Origin: Rubrobacteraceae bacterium
GTDB lineage: Bacteria > Actinomycetota > Rubrobacteria > Rubrobacterales > Rubrobacteraceae
Length of the DNA: 5,297 bases
Direction of reading: 5' to 3'
Assembly (NCBI GenBank): GCA_021156345.1
Contig: JAJNDJ010000090.1
Span: forward strand, 1 to 5,297
Numbering within the stretch: position 1 is the first letter of the stretch; the number at the start of each line of letters is the position of its first letter. The notes beneath the pieces were generated by a model. It did no database searches and had not been told where the DNA came from. It saw nothing but the letters and a program-made list of their open reading frames with translations. The position numbers and the translations under genes were made by a program. Shown one piece after another: positions 1 to 5,297 of the stretch.

Positions 1-418
1 CGGAGCACGCCCCATCGTGCCGCACGACGCGGAGAAGACCGCTATGGGCTGGCCTGTGGAGCCGGAAGGCCTGACGGAGATACTGGTCCGGATCAAGGAA
101 GACTATGCAGACCTGCCCATCTACGTCACCGAGAATGGGCGGGCCGTCCACGACTACATTGACCCCGAGGGCGACGTGGATGACGAGGAGCGTGTCTCTT
201 ACCTGGACGCCCACTTCAGGGCTGCCCACGAGGCAATGGAGCAGGGCGTCGATCTGCGCGGTTACATGGTCTGGTCTTTCCTGGATAACTTCGAGTGGGC
301 CGAAGGGTACTCCAAGCGGTTCGGGATAGTGTTCGTGGAGTACGGAACGCAGCGCCGCGTCCCCAAGTCGAGCGCCCGCTGGTACTCTGACGTTATCCGG
401 CGCAACGGGCTGGAGTAG
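1..418 (+). CDS. GH1 family beta-glucosidase/beta-galactosidase, C-terminal part (5' end outside window)
   Basis: This is the last ~139 residues of a family 1 glycoside hydrolase, which usually runs to about 440-450 residues. It hydrolyses beta-glucosides and often beta-galactosides by a retaining mechanism, normally in the cytoplasm. The reading frame is open from base 2 to the TAG at 416-418. Diagnostic motifs are MGWPVEPEGL near base 44, then YVTENG, whose Glu (codon 131-133) is the catalytic nucleophile of the family. WSFLDNFEWAEGY starts at 272 and is the conserved aglycone/glycone-binding stretch, followed by the usual RFGIV. The GTG at 14 or ATG at 44 is not a real start, because the homologous sequence continues upstream off the window. 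The position next to Leloir galactose genes suggests a role in galactoside breakdown, but substrate cannot be settled from this part. The family assignment is very secure. Confidence 0.96.
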   Translation, partial: GARPIVPHDAEKTAMGWPVEPEGLTEILVRIKEDYADLPIYVTENGRAVHDYIDPEGDVDDEERVSYLDAHFRAAHEAMEQGVDLRGYMVWSFLDNFEWAEGYSKRFGIVFVEYGTQRRVPKSSARWYSDVIRRNGLE

Positions 419-430
419 AGAACATTCCGG

Positions 431-436
431 AAAGGA
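431..436 (+). promoter_or_regulatory. Shine-Dalgarno for the aldo/keto reductase remnant
   Basis: AAAGGA lies 7 nt before the TTG at 444. It is a strong site that serves only the 15-codon remnant, since the oxidoreductase start at 498 lies beyond the TAG at 489. This supports the view that 444 was once a real gene start. Confidence 0.55.
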
Positions 437-443
437 CGGGACT

Positions 444-491
444 TTGGAATATAGAGACCTCGGGCAGACAGAGATGCGCGTAGAGGTATAG
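444..491 (+). pseudogene. N-terminal remnant of an aldo/keto reductase (15 codons)
   Basis: A TTG start preceded by a good ribosome binding site opens a frame reading MEYRDLGQTEMRVEV and then TAG. Aldo/keto reductases of the AKR11/AKR13-like bacterial type typically begin MEYRxLGxTGLxVS, so M-E-Y-R, L-G, T and V fall at the expected places. The rest of the enzyme (about 300 residues, including the catalytic Asp-Tyr-Lys-His) is absent. Six bases after the TAG, and in the same frame, the FAD oxidoreductase starts. I infer that a deletion removed most of an NADPH-dependent reductase gene that sat between the GH1 gene and the oxidoreductase. The alternative is a leader peptide that couples translation to the next gene, with chance similarity. 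The match is short, so confidence is moderate. Confidence 0.55.
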
Positions 492-497
492 CCGCCT

Positions 498-2099
498 TTG
501 GAGACCGAAACAGACGTTTTGATCGTCGGTGGGGGACTGGGGGGTGTGGCTGGTGCCCTGGCGGCGTTGCGTCTGGGCCGGAGGGTCGTGCTCACCGAGG
601 AGTCGGATTGGATCGGCGGCCAGCTCACCGCCCAGGGAGTCCCGCCGGACGAGCATCCCTGGATCGAGGAGATGGGCTGCACGGCGAGCTACCGCCGCCT
701 GAGGAACGGAATAAGGGATTTCTACAGGCGTAACTATCCCCTCACTGCCGAAGCCCGCGACCGGGAACACCTGAATCCCGGAGATGGGCTGGTGAGTCGT
801 CTCTGCCACGAGCCCCGTGCAGCCCTCGCCGTCCTCGAGGGGATGCTCGCCCCCTACCGCTCCGGACGCCGGTTGCGCGTGATGCTTCGCCATCGGCCCG
901 TCGCGACAGAGAGCGAACAGGATCTCGTCAGGACCGTTACCCTTCTCGATGAGGAGACTGGCGACCTGCTTACCGTCCACGCCGGCTACGTGCTCGACGC
1001 GACCGAGCTCGGAGACCTGCTGGAGATGGCCGGTGTAGAGCACGTGGTCGGTGCTGAGAGCCAGGATGAGACCGGAGAGCCCCACGCGGTGCCGGGAGAT
1101 GCGAACCCTTTGGATCAGCAGGCGGTGAGCTGGTGCTTTCCCCTCGACTACATGCCAGGCGAGGACCACACGATAGACAAGCCCCAAGATTACGACTTCT
1201 GGCGCGGCTACCGGGCGAGTTTCTGGCCAGGCCCGCAACTCTCCTGGACTGACGTCTCCCCCGACACCTTGCAGCCCCGCAACCGCGCGATCTTCCACGA
1301 GGAACCCTTCTTCGCCGGGCGTGACGGCTCCGACCTCTGGCACTACAGGCGCATACTCGCCCGCGAGAATTTCTCCGAGGGCCTGCTCGAAAGCGACATC
1401 ACCCTGGTCAACTGGCCGCAGATAGACTACTGGCTAGGCCCACTCGTAGGCGTGGGAGCAGCCGAGAGACACGAACATCTGCAACGCTCGCAGCAGCTCA
1501 GCCTCTCGATGCTGTACTGGATGCAGACCGAGGCGCCCAGGCTCGACGGTGGCGCAGGGTACAGGGGCCTGCGACTTCGTTCCGACGTCGTCGGTACCAG
1601 GGATGGCCTCGCCAGGTGTGTTTACGTGCGCGAGAGCCGCCGCATCAGGGCCGAGTTCACGGTGCTGGAGCAGCACGTGGGCGTCGAGGCGCGAGGCGGG
1701 TCGAGGGGAGCACAGTACTTCCACGACAGCGTGGGCATCGGCGCCTACCGCATAGACTTGCATCCCAGCGCCGCAGGCCGCAGTTACGTGGATGTGAGCA
1801 GCTGGCCGTTCCAGATCCCGCTCGGCGCCCTGATCCCGGTTCGAGTCAGGAACCTGCTACCGGCCTGCAAGAACCTGGGGACCTCCCACATCACCAACGG
1901 TTGCTACAGGCTGCATCCCGTCGAGTGGAACGTCGGTGAGGCCTCAGGAGCGCTCGCCGCCTACTGCCTGAATAAAGACCTCCTCCCGAGGCAGGTATAC
2001 GATCGAGCGGAAAGCCTGGAGGACTTCCAGCGCTTGCTCGTTGACGTCCTGGGGTTCGAGTTGGCCTGGCCGGAACCGCAACGCTACGAGTCCCTTTGA
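498..2099 (+). CDS. FAD-dependent oxidoreductase (FAD_oxidored / PF12831-type), function in sugar cluster unknown
   Basis: A 533-residue flavoprotein. The N-terminus is a Rossmann fold with [10 protein letters not shown] (GxGxxG at residues 11-16), an acidic residue at the end of the second strand (E34) for the FAD ribose, and [10 protein letters not shown] at about 38-47, as in the PF12831 family. The middle carries the [18 protein letters not shown] block (E379 onward), characteristic of actinobacterial and planctomycete members. The C-terminal FAD-binding part has [13 protein letters not shown] (from N452) and [13 protein letters not shown] (from W477). There is no signal peptide, so it should be cytoplasmic. 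TTG at 498 is the only reasonable start, because TAG at 489 closes the frame and the fold begins at once. AGAGGT at 482-487 can serve as ribosome binding site, 10 nt upstream. The substrate is unknown. Family members often sit in carbohydrate loci, so oxidation of a sugar or glycoside is a guess. The gene looks intact. Confidence 0.9.
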   Translation: METETDVLIVGGGLGGVAGALAALRLGRRVVLTEESDWIGGQLTAQGVPPDEHPWIEEMGCTASYRRLRNGIRDFYRRNYPLTAEARDREHLNPGDGLVSRLCHEPRAALAVLEGMLAPYRSGRRLRVMLRHRPVATESEQDLVRTVTLLDEETGDLLTVHAGYVLDATELGDLLEMAGVEHVVGAESQDETGEPHAVPGDANPLDQQAVSWCFPLDYMPGEDHTIDKPQDYDFWRGYRASFWPGPQLSWTDVSPDTLQPRNRAIFHEEPFFAGRDGSDLWHYRRILARENFSEGLLESDITLVNWPQIDYWLGPLVGVGAAERHEHLQRSQQLSLSMLYWMQTEAPRLDGGAGYRGLRLRSDVVGTRDGLARCVYVRESRRIRAEFTVLEQHVGVEARGGSRGAQYFHDSVGIGAYRIDLHPSAAGRSYVDVSSWPFQIPLGALIPVRVRNLLPACKNLGTSHITNGCYRLHPVEWNVGEASGALAAYCLNKDLLPRQVYDRAESLEDFQRLLVDVLGFELAWPEPQRYESL

Positions 2100-2157
2100 G
2101 GAAGATGCCGGATCTCCGGCCGGGACCCGTCGAACGAATTGCCCTTGCCTCTAGCAG

Positions 2158-2164
2158 AAAGGGG
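2158..2164 (+). promoter_or_regulatory. Shine-Dalgarno for the GH2 gene
   Basis: AAAGGGG lies 8 nt before the TTG at 2173. It supports TTG as the true start, as does the family N-terminus RPEYPRPQLRRRDWRNLNGEW beginning just after it. The surrounding 73-nt gap (2100-2172) shows no gene and no convincing terminator. Confidence 0.6.
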
Positions 2165-2172
2165 ACCGTACC

Positions 2173-2745
2173 TTGATCCCGACGCCGCGACCCGAGTACC
2201 CACGCCCGCAACTGCGCCGCCGGGACTGGAGGAATCTGAACGGCGAGTGGAGCTTCGCATTCGACGATTCCGATGTCGGCCTCGCCAACGGCTGGCAAAG
2301 TGTTACCCCCGAGGACCTGCGCTCCGGTAACCCGCCGTTCGACCGGAAGATAATCGTCCCCTACTGCTACCAATCGAAGCTCTCCGGCATCGGGGAGACG
2401 GCCTTCCACGATGTCGTCTGGTACGCCCGCGCCTTGGAGTACGCGTCGGCGGGCGACGAGCGTCTCCTGCTCCACTTCGGCGCTGTGGACTACCGCGCGA
2501 CGGTCTGGGTGAACGGTACGCAGGTAGCCTCCCACGAGGGCGGACACACGCCATTCTCCGCCGACGTGACGCACGCCCTCGCGGGTGAAGCCGGGGATAA
2601 CGTCGTGGTAGTACGGGCCGAAGACCCAAGTCGAGACGTGACTACGTGTTCGCGCCGAGGTACATTATCGAGGGTGTCTCCCGCAGTGGTCTCAAGGGAT
2701 AGTTTCGAGGTCTTGTGTAACAAGGAAGCCGGCGTTCTATGGTGA
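2173..2745 (+). pseudogene. GH2 beta-galactosidase, truncated to its N-terminal sugar-binding domain
   Basis: The open frame encodes 190 residues, but only the first ~157 look like a family 2 glycoside hydrolase. These form the N-terminal jelly-roll (Glyco_hydro_2_N): LNGEWSFAFDD at 22-32, IVPYCYQSKLSGIG at 61-74, VVWYAR, VWVNGTQVASHEGGHTPFSADV at 111-132 and VVVRAEDPSRDVT ending near 157. In the family this is followed by an RGKQxW...YxRTTGIWQ segment, an immunoglobulin-like domain and the TIM barrel with both catalytic Glu residues. All of that is missing (whole enzymes are about 580 residues or more). From about base 2643 the frame yields unrelated residues until TGA at 2743-2745. A second frame there carries an ABC permease tail, so a deletion junction is the best reading. 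The product cannot be an active hydrolase. Intact relatives would be beta-galactosidases or beta-glucuronidases. Confidence 0.85.
2646..2702 (+). pseudogene. C-terminal remnant of a MalG-type sugar ABC transporter permease
   Basis: In a frame different from the GH2 remnant, 18 codons read VFAPRYIIEGVSRSGLKG and then TAG at 2700-2702. Inner-membrane permeases of carbohydrate ABC transporters (CUT1, MalG family) nearly always end in a pattern such as QRYxVxGxxxGxxKG followed by the stop. R-Y, G, G-L-K-G and the immediate stop match this. Nothing of the preceding transmembrane helices is present upstream, where the GH2 frame occupies the DNA. I infer the 3' end of a permease gene joined to the 5' part of the GH2 gene by a deletion at about 2637-2646. 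The short length limits certainty, but the terminal signature and its placement at the exact GH2 break reinforce each other. Confidence 0.6.
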
Positions 2746-2773
2746 GGATCGAGCTGCTGCCCAGAGAAACAAT

Positions 2774-2779
2774 GGAGGA
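2774..2779 (+). promoter_or_regulatory. Shine-Dalgarno for the micropeptide / galT unit
   Basis: GGAGGA lies 8 nt before the TTG at 2788. It is the strongest ribosome binding site in the window and the main evidence that the 33-codon frame is translated. The stretch 2703-2787 around it contains no recognisable promoter or terminator. Confidence 0.75.
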
Positions 2780-2787
2780 TTACAACA

Positions 2788-2889
2788 TTGAAGAAAGAGC
2801 AGGCGAGCATGGAAGATGGACGCTACATGATCTTCTACACGTTCGACGACCCTGAGGTTGAGGACACTGAAGAGGACGAAGAGGATTGA
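2788..2889 (+). CDS. 33-aa acidic micropeptide upstream of and coupled to galT (unknown function)
   Basis: A TTG start with an excellent ribosome binding site opens a 33-codon frame that ends at TGA 2887-2889. The peptide has a short basic/polar start (MKKEQASM), a central motif EDGRYMIFYTFDDPE (residues 9-23) and a very acidic tail ([10 protein letters not shown], 24-33). There is no membrane segment, signal peptide or Cys. The central DGRYMIFYTF looks like a beta-hairpin, and I have a loose impression that short D-G-[RK]-Y-[ILM]-I-[FY]-Y peptides occur next to sugar genes in related bacteria, but I cannot confirm this. Its TGA overlaps the galT TTG (TTGA), and its tail codons supply the galT ribosome binding site. 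It is therefore either a small GalT-associated protein or a translated leader that sets galT expression. It has no known family, so no function is assigned. Confidence 0.7.
   Translation: MKKEQASMEDGRYMIFYTFDDPEVEDTEEDEED
2871..2876 (+). promoter_or_regulatory. galT Shine-Dalgarno inside the micropeptide coding sequence
   Basis: AGAGGA lies 9 nt before the galT TTG (2886), within the Glu/Asp codons of the upstream peptide. A second GAGG copy at 2881-2884 is too close to the start to be used. Start choice for galT rests on this site and on the typical family N-terminus. Confidence 0.6.
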
Positions 2890-3869
2890 ACCAGCTCCGC
2901 TGGGACCCGACACTCCGCGAGTGGGTGGCCTACGCCACCCACAGGCAGGACCGCACGTTCTTGCCACCGGCGGAGTACTGCCCGCTGTGTCCGACGAAGC
3001 CCGGCGGCTTCCCGACTGAGGTGCCCAGGGAGCACTACGACATAGTCGTCTTCGAGAACAGGTTCCCCTCTTTCGCACCGAATGCTACTGAACCCGATGA
3101 GAGCGGCAGCGACCTGACGCCAACGGCCCCAGGTCGTGGCATCTGCGAGGTCGTCCTCTACTCGGACGACCACGACGCGACTCTTGCGACCATGAGCGAG
3201 AGCCGCATCAGGAACCTCATCGAGGTCTGGGCCGACCGTTACAGAGAACTTGGAGCCAGCGAAGTGGTCGAGTACGTCTTCATCTTCGAGAATAAGGGCG
3301 AGGCCATAGGTGTGACCCTACACCATCCGCACGGCCAGATCTACGGCTACCCATTCATTCCACCGCGTCCCGCGAAGGAGCTGGAGGCGGCCCGCGAGTT
3401 CAGGACGCAAAACGAGGGTCATTGCCTGCACTGCGACCTAATCTCCCAGGAGCACGAGGACGCCCGCAGGGTATTGACCAAGGGCGAGCACTTTACGGCT
3501 TTCATCCCTTTCTATGCCCACTTTCCCTACGAGGCGCACGTCTACTCCCGGCGCTGCGCATCCTCAATAGCAGACCTCGAAGGCGCGGAGGTCAGGGACC
3601 TGGCGTCCGTTCTCAAGCGGCTGCTCGTTGGGTACGATTCCCTTTTCGGCTTCTCACTCCCCTACATGATGGTCATGCACCAGGCCCCGACGGACGGCGG
3701 GACCTACGAGGGCATCGCCCACTTCCACATCGAGTTCTACCCGCCGAACCGCACCGCGGACAAGCTGAAGTACCTCGCCGGTAGCGAGACCGGGGCGGGC
3801 GCGTTCATCATGGACGTTCTGCCGGAAATGACCGCCGAGACCCTGCGCGCGAAGATAGAGGGCTCGTGA
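2886..3869 (+). CDS. galT: Galactose-1-phosphate uridylyltransferase
   Basis: A 327-residue cytoplasmic enzyme of the HIT superfamily that exchanges UDP between UDP-glucose and galactose-1-phosphate, the second Leloir step. The start [23 protein letters not shown] is the usual family N-terminus. CPLC at 32-35 is the first zinc-ligand pair, FENRFPSF follows, and HPHGQ at 147-151 holds a zinc-binding His (147) and the His that carries the uridylyl group (149, equivalent to E. coli His166). A second HCLHCD pair (C180, C183) is common in this bacterial subgroup. The C-terminal half has HMQAP-like MHQAP and HFHIEFYPP, which belong to the sugar-phosphate site. Length matches the family (330-350) and no lesion is seen. 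It starts inside the stop codon of the micropeptide and ends 4 nt into galE, so the three are probably co-translated. Confidence 0.97.
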   Translation: MNQLRWDPTLREWVAYATHRQDRTFLPPAEYCPLCPTKPGGFPTEVPREHYDIVVFENRFPSFAPNATEPDESGSDLTPTAPGRGICEVVLYSDDHDATLATMSESRIRNLIEVWADRYRELGASEVVEYVFIFENKGEAIGVTLHHPHGQIYGYPFIPPRPAKELEAAREFRTQNEGHCLHCDLISQEHEDARRVLTKGEHFTAFIPFYAHFPYEAHVYSRRCASSIADLEGAEVRDLASVLKRLLVGYDSLFGFSLPYMMVMHQAPTDGGTYEGIAHFHIEFYPPNRTADKLKYLAGSETGAGAFIMDVLPEMTAETLRAKIEGS

Positions 3870-4837
3870 AGGTCCTGGTGACAGGCGGGGCTGGCTACAT
3901 CGGTAGCGTCGTCGCCTCCCAGCTCGTCGATGCGGGCCACGAGACGGTCGTGCTCGACGACCTCTCCAAGGGACACAGTGAGGCTGTCCCCGACGGGACG
4001 CGCCTTCTCCAGGGAAACCTCATGGACGCAGGGTTCGCCAGCGAGACGCTCTCCGAGGGCTTCGACGGCGTGCTCCACTTCGCGGCGCTCTCGCTCGTCG
4101 GCGAGTCCGTAGAGCAGCCGGAGATCTACTACCGCAACAACGTTTGCGGGACGCTCAACCTCCTGGAGGCGATGAGCGAAGTAGGTACAGGACGGTTCGT
4201 CTTTTCGTCGACGGCCGCCGTCTATGGGGAGCCGGAGGAGGTGCCGATACATGAATCGGCCCCGACCCTGCCTACCAACCCTTACGGCAGCTCCAAGCTA
4301 GCCGTGGACCGGCTCATCGGCGCCGTTTGCGGGGCTCGTGGGCTGTCAGCGACGAGCCTTCGCTACTTCAACGTAGCGGGTGCGAGCGGCAGGTTCGGGG
4401 AGGACCACCATCCTGAGACGCACCTGATCCCCCTCGTCCTCAAGGCCGCGGCGGAGGGCTCGTCCGTTAAGATCTTCGGAACCGACTACCCCACGCGCGA
4501 TGGCACAGCCGTACGCGACTACATCCACGTCGAAGACCTCGGCCGCGCCCATCTGCTGGCGCTGGAGGCGGCCGGACAAGGAGAGCACAGTGTCTACAAC
4601 CTGGGCAACGGCGCCGGCTACTCTGTCAGGGAGGTTGTCGAAGCCGCCCGTCGCGTTACAGGCAAGAGCATAGACGCCGTCGAGGCGCCGCGGCGGGCGG
4701 GGGACCCGCCTACGCTCGTGGCCTCCAGCGAGAAGATACAGGCCGACCTCGGCTGGAAACCCGAGAAGCCGGAGCTGGAAACCATGATCTCCGACGCCTG
4801 GACCTGGATGCGAGACCATCCCAACGGGTACGGGTAG
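3866..4837 (+). CDS. galE: UDP-glucose 4-epimerase
   Basis: A 323-residue extended short-chain dehydrogenase that interconverts UDP-galactose and UDP-glucose using tightly bound NAD, regenerating UDP-glucose for GalT. The NAD-binding motif VTGGAGYIG is at residues 5-13, with D31 at the end of the second strand. FSSTAAVYG begins at F113, and its T116 takes the place of the catalytic Ser/Thr. YGSSK at 140-144 gives the catalytic Tyr and Lys. RYFNVAGA follows, and RDGTAVRDYIHVEDL (ending L225) is the classic GalE signature. The GTG start overlaps the galT stop (GTGA). An AGAGGG only 3 nt upstream is close, so translation probably depends on coupling to galT. Length is slightly under the 330-340 usual, which is normal for this group. 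It appears intact. Confidence 0.97.
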   Translation: MKVLVTGGAGYIGSVVASQLVDAGHETVVLDDLSKGHSEAVPDGTRLLQGNLMDAGFASETLSEGFDGVLHFAALSLVGESVEQPEIYYRNNVCGTLNLLEAMSEVGTGRFVFSSTAAVYGEPEEVPIHESAPTLPTNPYGSSKLAVDRLIGAVCGARGLSATSLRYFNVAGASGRFGEDHHPETHLIPLVLKAAAEGSSVKIFGTDYPTRDGTAVRDYIHVEDLGRAHLLALEAAGQGEHSVYNLGNGAGYSVREVVEAARRVTGKSIDAVEAPRRAGDPPTLVASSEKIQADLGWKPEKPELETMISDAWTWMRDHPNGYG

Positions 4838-4840
4838 GAG
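4836..4840 (+). promoter_or_regulatory. galK Shine-Dalgarno overlapping the galE stop
   Basis: AGGAG overlaps the galE TAG and lies 6 nt before the TTG at 4847. It fixes the galK start, which is followed within 25 codons by the family signature. Confidence 0.65.
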
Positions 4841-4846
4841 CCTGCC

Positions 4847-5297
4847 TTGCGAGAGATAGAACATAGGGCGGCAAGCGCGTACAGGGAGACATTCGGCGAG
4901 GAACCCGGGGTCGTGGCCAGCGCTCCGGGCCGCGTGAACCTGATAGGGGAGCACACGGACTACAACGGCGGCTTCGTCCTTCCCTGCGCCATCGACCGCC
5001 GCATCGCCGTCGCAGTAGGTGGCGGTAGAGGCGGGTTTCAAACCCGCCTCTACTCCGCGGACTTCGACGAAACCCGTCAGATAGACGACAAAGACTCTTC
5101 CTGGGCCGATTATCCGCGCCCGGTGACGTGCCGCTCGGCTCGGGGCTCTCTTCGTCTGCGGCCATCGAGGCCGCCACAGCACTCGCCCTGGATGCGTTCT
5201 TCGGGCTTGGGATCGGACGCACCGACCTCGCTATCATCTGCCAGCGGGCCGAGAACGACTACGTAGGAGTTGGAACAGGCATAATGGACCAGTATGC
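4847..5297 (+). pseudogene. galK: Galactokinase, frameshifted by an internal deletion and cut by the window end
   Basis: GHMP-family kinase that phosphorylates galactose at C1 with ATP, the first Leloir step. From TTG 4847 the first frame gives [19 protein letters not shown] (residues 25-43), the galactokinase signature whose R29, E35, H36 and D38 bind galactose. LYSADFDE and WADYPR follow, up to about 5119. From 5122 the family sequence continues only in another frame: [14 protein letters not shown] (ATP-binding loop, 5122-5163), then [18 protein letters not shown], with the catalytic Asp at 5287-5289. Complete galactokinases have about 20-28 residues between these two parts, and these are missing. 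The loss must be 1 more than a multiple of 3 bases. Unrepaired, the first frame would end at TAG 5264-5266 with a nonsense tail. Either galK is dead here or the assembly dropped a short segment. Identity is certain; the cause is not. Confidence 0.9.
5025..5053 (+). repeat. Perfect 14-bp inverted repeat (palindromic element) inside galK
   Basis: GTAGAGGCGGGTTT (5025-5038), a single C, then its exact reverse complement AAACCCGCCTCTAC (5040-5053). It sits in galK between the signature motif and LYSADFDE, and is read as roughly [10 protein letters not shown] without breaking the frame. On the opposite strand it reads [10 protein letters not shown], close to the VGAGFKPAPT-type peptide I recognise from many bacterial annotations as the mark of a dispersed GC-rich palindrome. 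I infer a member of such a repeat family, comparable to REP elements or to the coding palindromes of Rickettsia. Only one copy is seen in the window, so the dispersal is not shown here. Confidence 0.8.

Noticed and set aside
528..550. G-rich run at the start of the FAD gene, considered as a G-quadruplex
   Set aside because: It has only two runs of three or more G and is explained by the Gly codons of the GxGxxG motif.
393..1343. Long minus-strand open frame (316 codons) opposite the FAD oxidoreductase
   Set aside because: It is a high-GC antisense shadow of a well-conserved gene; its translation shows no recognisable domain and no ribosome binding site was evident.
2107..2120. Small inverted repeat GCCGGA/TCCGGC after the FAD gene, considered as a terminator
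   Set aside because: The stem is only 5-6 bp and no T-run follows; such repeats are common by chance at this GC content.
2713..2741. Possible promoter TTGTGT, 17 nt, TCTATG before the micropeptide
   Set aside because: Each box matches only 3 of 6 consensus positions; not distinguishable from background.
2742..2858. Alternative short frame from GTG overlapping the micropeptide in another frame
   Set aside because: It has no ribosome binding site and no pattern, whereas the 2788 frame has both a strong site and coupling to galT.
4696..4710. GGCGGG/CCCGCC inverted repeat in galE, considered as a second palindrome copy
   Set aside because: It has only 6-bp arms and lacks the rest of the arm found in galK; likely chance in GC-rich DNA.
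4346..5182. Minus-strand open frame opposite galE and galK
   Set aside because: It lies opposite two clearly identified genes and has no family features apart from the peptide encoded by the palindrome.

Overview
The window is GC-rich and fully packed with plus-strand genes. It reads as part of a galactoside-utilisation cluster: the tail of a GH1 beta-glycosidase, an FAD-dependent oxidoreductase, a broken GH2 beta-galactosidase, and the Leloir genes galT, galE and galK. Almost all starts are TTG (GTG for galE), Shine-Dalgarno sites are clear, and genes abut or overlap by 4 nt. The protein styles and a dispersed-type palindrome fit a Rubrobacter-like actinobacterium, with Chloroflexota as the alternative. 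This placement is inferred from style only, since the window has no taxonomic marker gene.

Layout. 1-418: C-terminal part of a GH1 beta-glucosidase/galactosidase. 444-491: a 15-codon remnant that looks like the first residues of an aldo/keto reductase, with its own ribosome binding site, ending in TAG 6 nt before the next gene. 498-2099: complete FAD-dependent oxidoreductase (FAD_oxidored type, 533 aa). 2173-2745: GH2 gene reduced to its N-terminal sugar-binding domain. Its frame breaks near 2643, where another frame shows the last 18 residues of a MalG-type sugar ABC permease (2646-2702), so this looks like a deletion junction. 2788-2889: an uncatalogued 33-aa acidic micropeptide with a strong ribosome binding site, coupled to galT. 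2886-3869 galT and 3866-4837 galE are intact and overlapping. 4847-5297: galK, running off the end, with an in-frame perfect 14-bp inverted repeat and then a small deletion that shifts the frame.

How it works together. GH1 and GH2 enzymes would release galactose or glucose from beta-galactosides taken up by a sugar ABC transporter. GalK, GalT and GalE would then convert galactose to glucose-1-phosphate. In this copy the GH2 enzyme, the transporter permease and galK all appear damaged, leaving GH1, the oxidoreductase, the micropeptide, galT and galE readable. Either the cluster is decaying through deletions or the assembly has collapsed at several junctions. The points most worth following are the micropeptide, the coding palindrome in galK and the three deletion-like junctions.
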